A stretch of 5,509 nt of DNA from Candidatus Brocadia sp. GTDB lineage: Bacteria > Planctomycetota > Brocadiia > Brocadiales > Brocadiaceae. The stretch's first letter is position 1; each line of letters opens with the position of its first letter. A program made the translations under genes and the position numbers. The stretch covers positions 1 to 5,509 of the forward strand of contig JAUQXU010000394.1 of assembly GCA_030837935.1 (NCBI GenBank). Direction: 5' to 3'. Positions 4,653 through 5,509 of the stretch are shown here, one piece after another. The notes beneath the pieces were generated by a model. The model saw only the letters and a program-made list of their open reading frames with translations, ran no database searches and was not told the origin of the DNA.

Positions 4653-5509
4653 CCCTGCGTTAGTCCATGCCAGCATTCCACCGGCAAGATTGTGTACATT
4701 GGTAAATCCATGCATTTGCAAGTAACTGGCTCCTATATTCCCCCTATATCCTACACGGCAGGTAACGATAATTTTTTCTCCTTTTGGCAGATCCACATCC
4801 TTAAGAAGCACTTCCGGTAATGGCAAAAGTTCGGCTGCTTCTATATGCCCTTTATTCCATTCTGATTCCGACCGGACGTCTATGATACGCAGATCGGTAT
4901 TCCCTGTAATTTCTTTCTGTAATTCCTGCACCGACATCTGGGGAAGTCTCTCTATCGGATAACCATGCTCCTGCCAGCCGGGAACACCGCCCTGCAAATA
5001 CCCAAGAATATTATCATAACCAATCCTGAAAAGGAGAGCACACATATCCCGATACTTTTCATCTTCGGTAAAGACAAGGAGGATATCCGACCCCGGCTCC
5101 ACTGCCATGCCAATCCAATTAGCCATTTGACTTCCAAAACCAATGTTAATGCTCCCCGGAATATGCACGCCGCCATAAGCAGGCGCATCTCTTGTATCAA
5201 TGACCTTTGCTCCCCTTTCCATTGCTTCCCGAAATTGAGATGGAGTAAGAGGCCTGTCTTCAGTGCGTCTATCCAACAATGGCGCGCCTTTTGTGTTCAT
5301 TGCTATAATGTGCGAAAAACTCTTCGGACGGGCAGGATATTCCTGCATAAAGTGCTTTTTAAATTCATTCAAAGAACCAAGACGGAGCAGGGGGTTTGTA
5401 CGGCGCTCATATCCCAACGTAGTGCTGGTTTTGGAACTCATTCCTTTCCCGCAAAGCGAACCTTGTCCATGGGCAGGAAAGACCTCCAAACGGTCGGATA
5501 ATTTGCCCA
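4635..5509 (-). CDS. CstB-like persulfide dioxygenase/rhodanese, C-terminal part (5' end off the right edge)
   Basis: The frame is open to the right edge; 290 residues are visible and the true start lies outside. A TTG at 5489 falls inside the conserved domain and is not the start. Counting from the codon at 5489, residues 3-15 (VFPAHGQGSLCGK) are the last conserved His motif of a metallo-beta-lactamase fold of the ETHE1/persulfide dioxygenase group, with the sTxGxERRxNP block after it. Residues about 78-185 are a first rhodanese domain (VIDTRDAPAYGGVHIPGSIN) whose active loop reads VFTEDEKYRDM with no Cys at the catalytic position. Residues about 186-284 are a second rhodanese (IIDVRSESEWNKGHIEAAE) with an intact loop TCRVGYRG, Cys244. 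MBL, pseudo-rhodanese, rhodanese is the order of CstB, which oxidises persulfides and yields thiosulfate or sulfite in the cytoplasm. Neighbouring TauE and SQR genes support this. An ordinary MBL-rhodanese fusion of other role is the alternative. Confidence 0.88.
   Translation of the reverse strand, partial: GKLSDRLEVFPAHGQGSLCGKGMSSKTSTTLGYERRTNPLLRLGSLNEFKKHFMQEYPARPKSFSHIIAMNTKGAPLLDRRTEDRPLTPSQFREAMERGAKVIDTRDAPAYGGVHIPGSINIGFGSQMANWIGMAVEPGSDILLVFTEDEKYRDMCALLFRIGYDNILGYLQGGVPGWQEHGYPIERLPQMSVQELQKEITGNTDLRIIDVRSESEWNKGHIEAAELLPLPEVLLKDVDLPKGEKIIVTCRVGYRGNIGASYLQMHGFTNVHNLAGGMLAWTNAGFPVTV

Noticed and set aside
5487..5489. TTG as start of the CstB-like gene
   Set aside because: The frame is open upstream to the window edge, and the TTG lies inside the conserved MBL motif (PAHG) region, so it is an internal Leu codon.
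4578..5501. Plus-strand ORFs at 4578-4820 and 4965-5501, and the minus ORF at 4952-5200
   Set aside because: Shadows of the double-rhodanese gene, whose frame shows both rhodanese domains.

Overview
The window holds six protein-coding genes, all on the minus strand, so transcription runs from the right edge to the left. In transcription order they are: the 3' part of a metallo-beta-lactamase/double-rhodanese protein of the CstB type (right edge, 5' end outside the window); a TauE/SafE-type sulfite or organosulfonate exporter; a DUF1641 protein; a type II sulfide:quinone oxidoreductase (SQR); a di-haem cytochrome c peroxidase; and the first 29 codons of a protein with a perfect twin-arginine (Tat) signal motif, running off the left edge. 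The gaps between them are 219, 309, 75, 26 and 67 bases.

Read together this looks like a sulfide detoxification or oxidation module. SQR would oxidise sulfide to persulfide sulfur and pass electrons to quinone. The CstB-like protein (persulfide dioxygenase plus rhodanese) would turn persulfide into sulfite or thiosulfate. The TauE-type permease would export the oxidised product. The order resembles the cst operon of Staphylococcus aureus (tauE, cstA, cstB, sqr), with DUF1641, a peroxidase and a Tat substrate added. The last two act outside the cytoplasm, so the module appears to join cytoplasmic or membrane sulfur chemistry to periplasmic redox chemistry. No CstR-type repressor gene is visible; it could lie upstream outside the window.

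The only long non-coding stretch (3309-3617) sits in front of DUF1641-SQR-peroxidase-Tat. It carries a good extended -10 promoter on the minus strand, an AT-rich element upstream of it, a small hairpin at the predicted transcript start, four tandem copies of a hexamer, and a 7-bp inverted repeat just before the ribosome binding site. I therefore suggest at least two transcription units: CstB-like/TauE, and DUF1641-SQR-peroxidase-Tat. I found no convincing Rho-independent terminator anywhere.

Organism: a Gram-negative-type envelope is implied by the periplasmic di-haem peroxidase. Base composition is moderate (roughly 40-45% G+C by eye) and Shine-Dalgarno sites are ordinary (AGGAG/GAGG). The gene content and style would suit a chemolithotrophic bacterium, for example an anammox planctomycete (Brocadiales), but this is an impression and the window has no phylogenetic marker to prove it.
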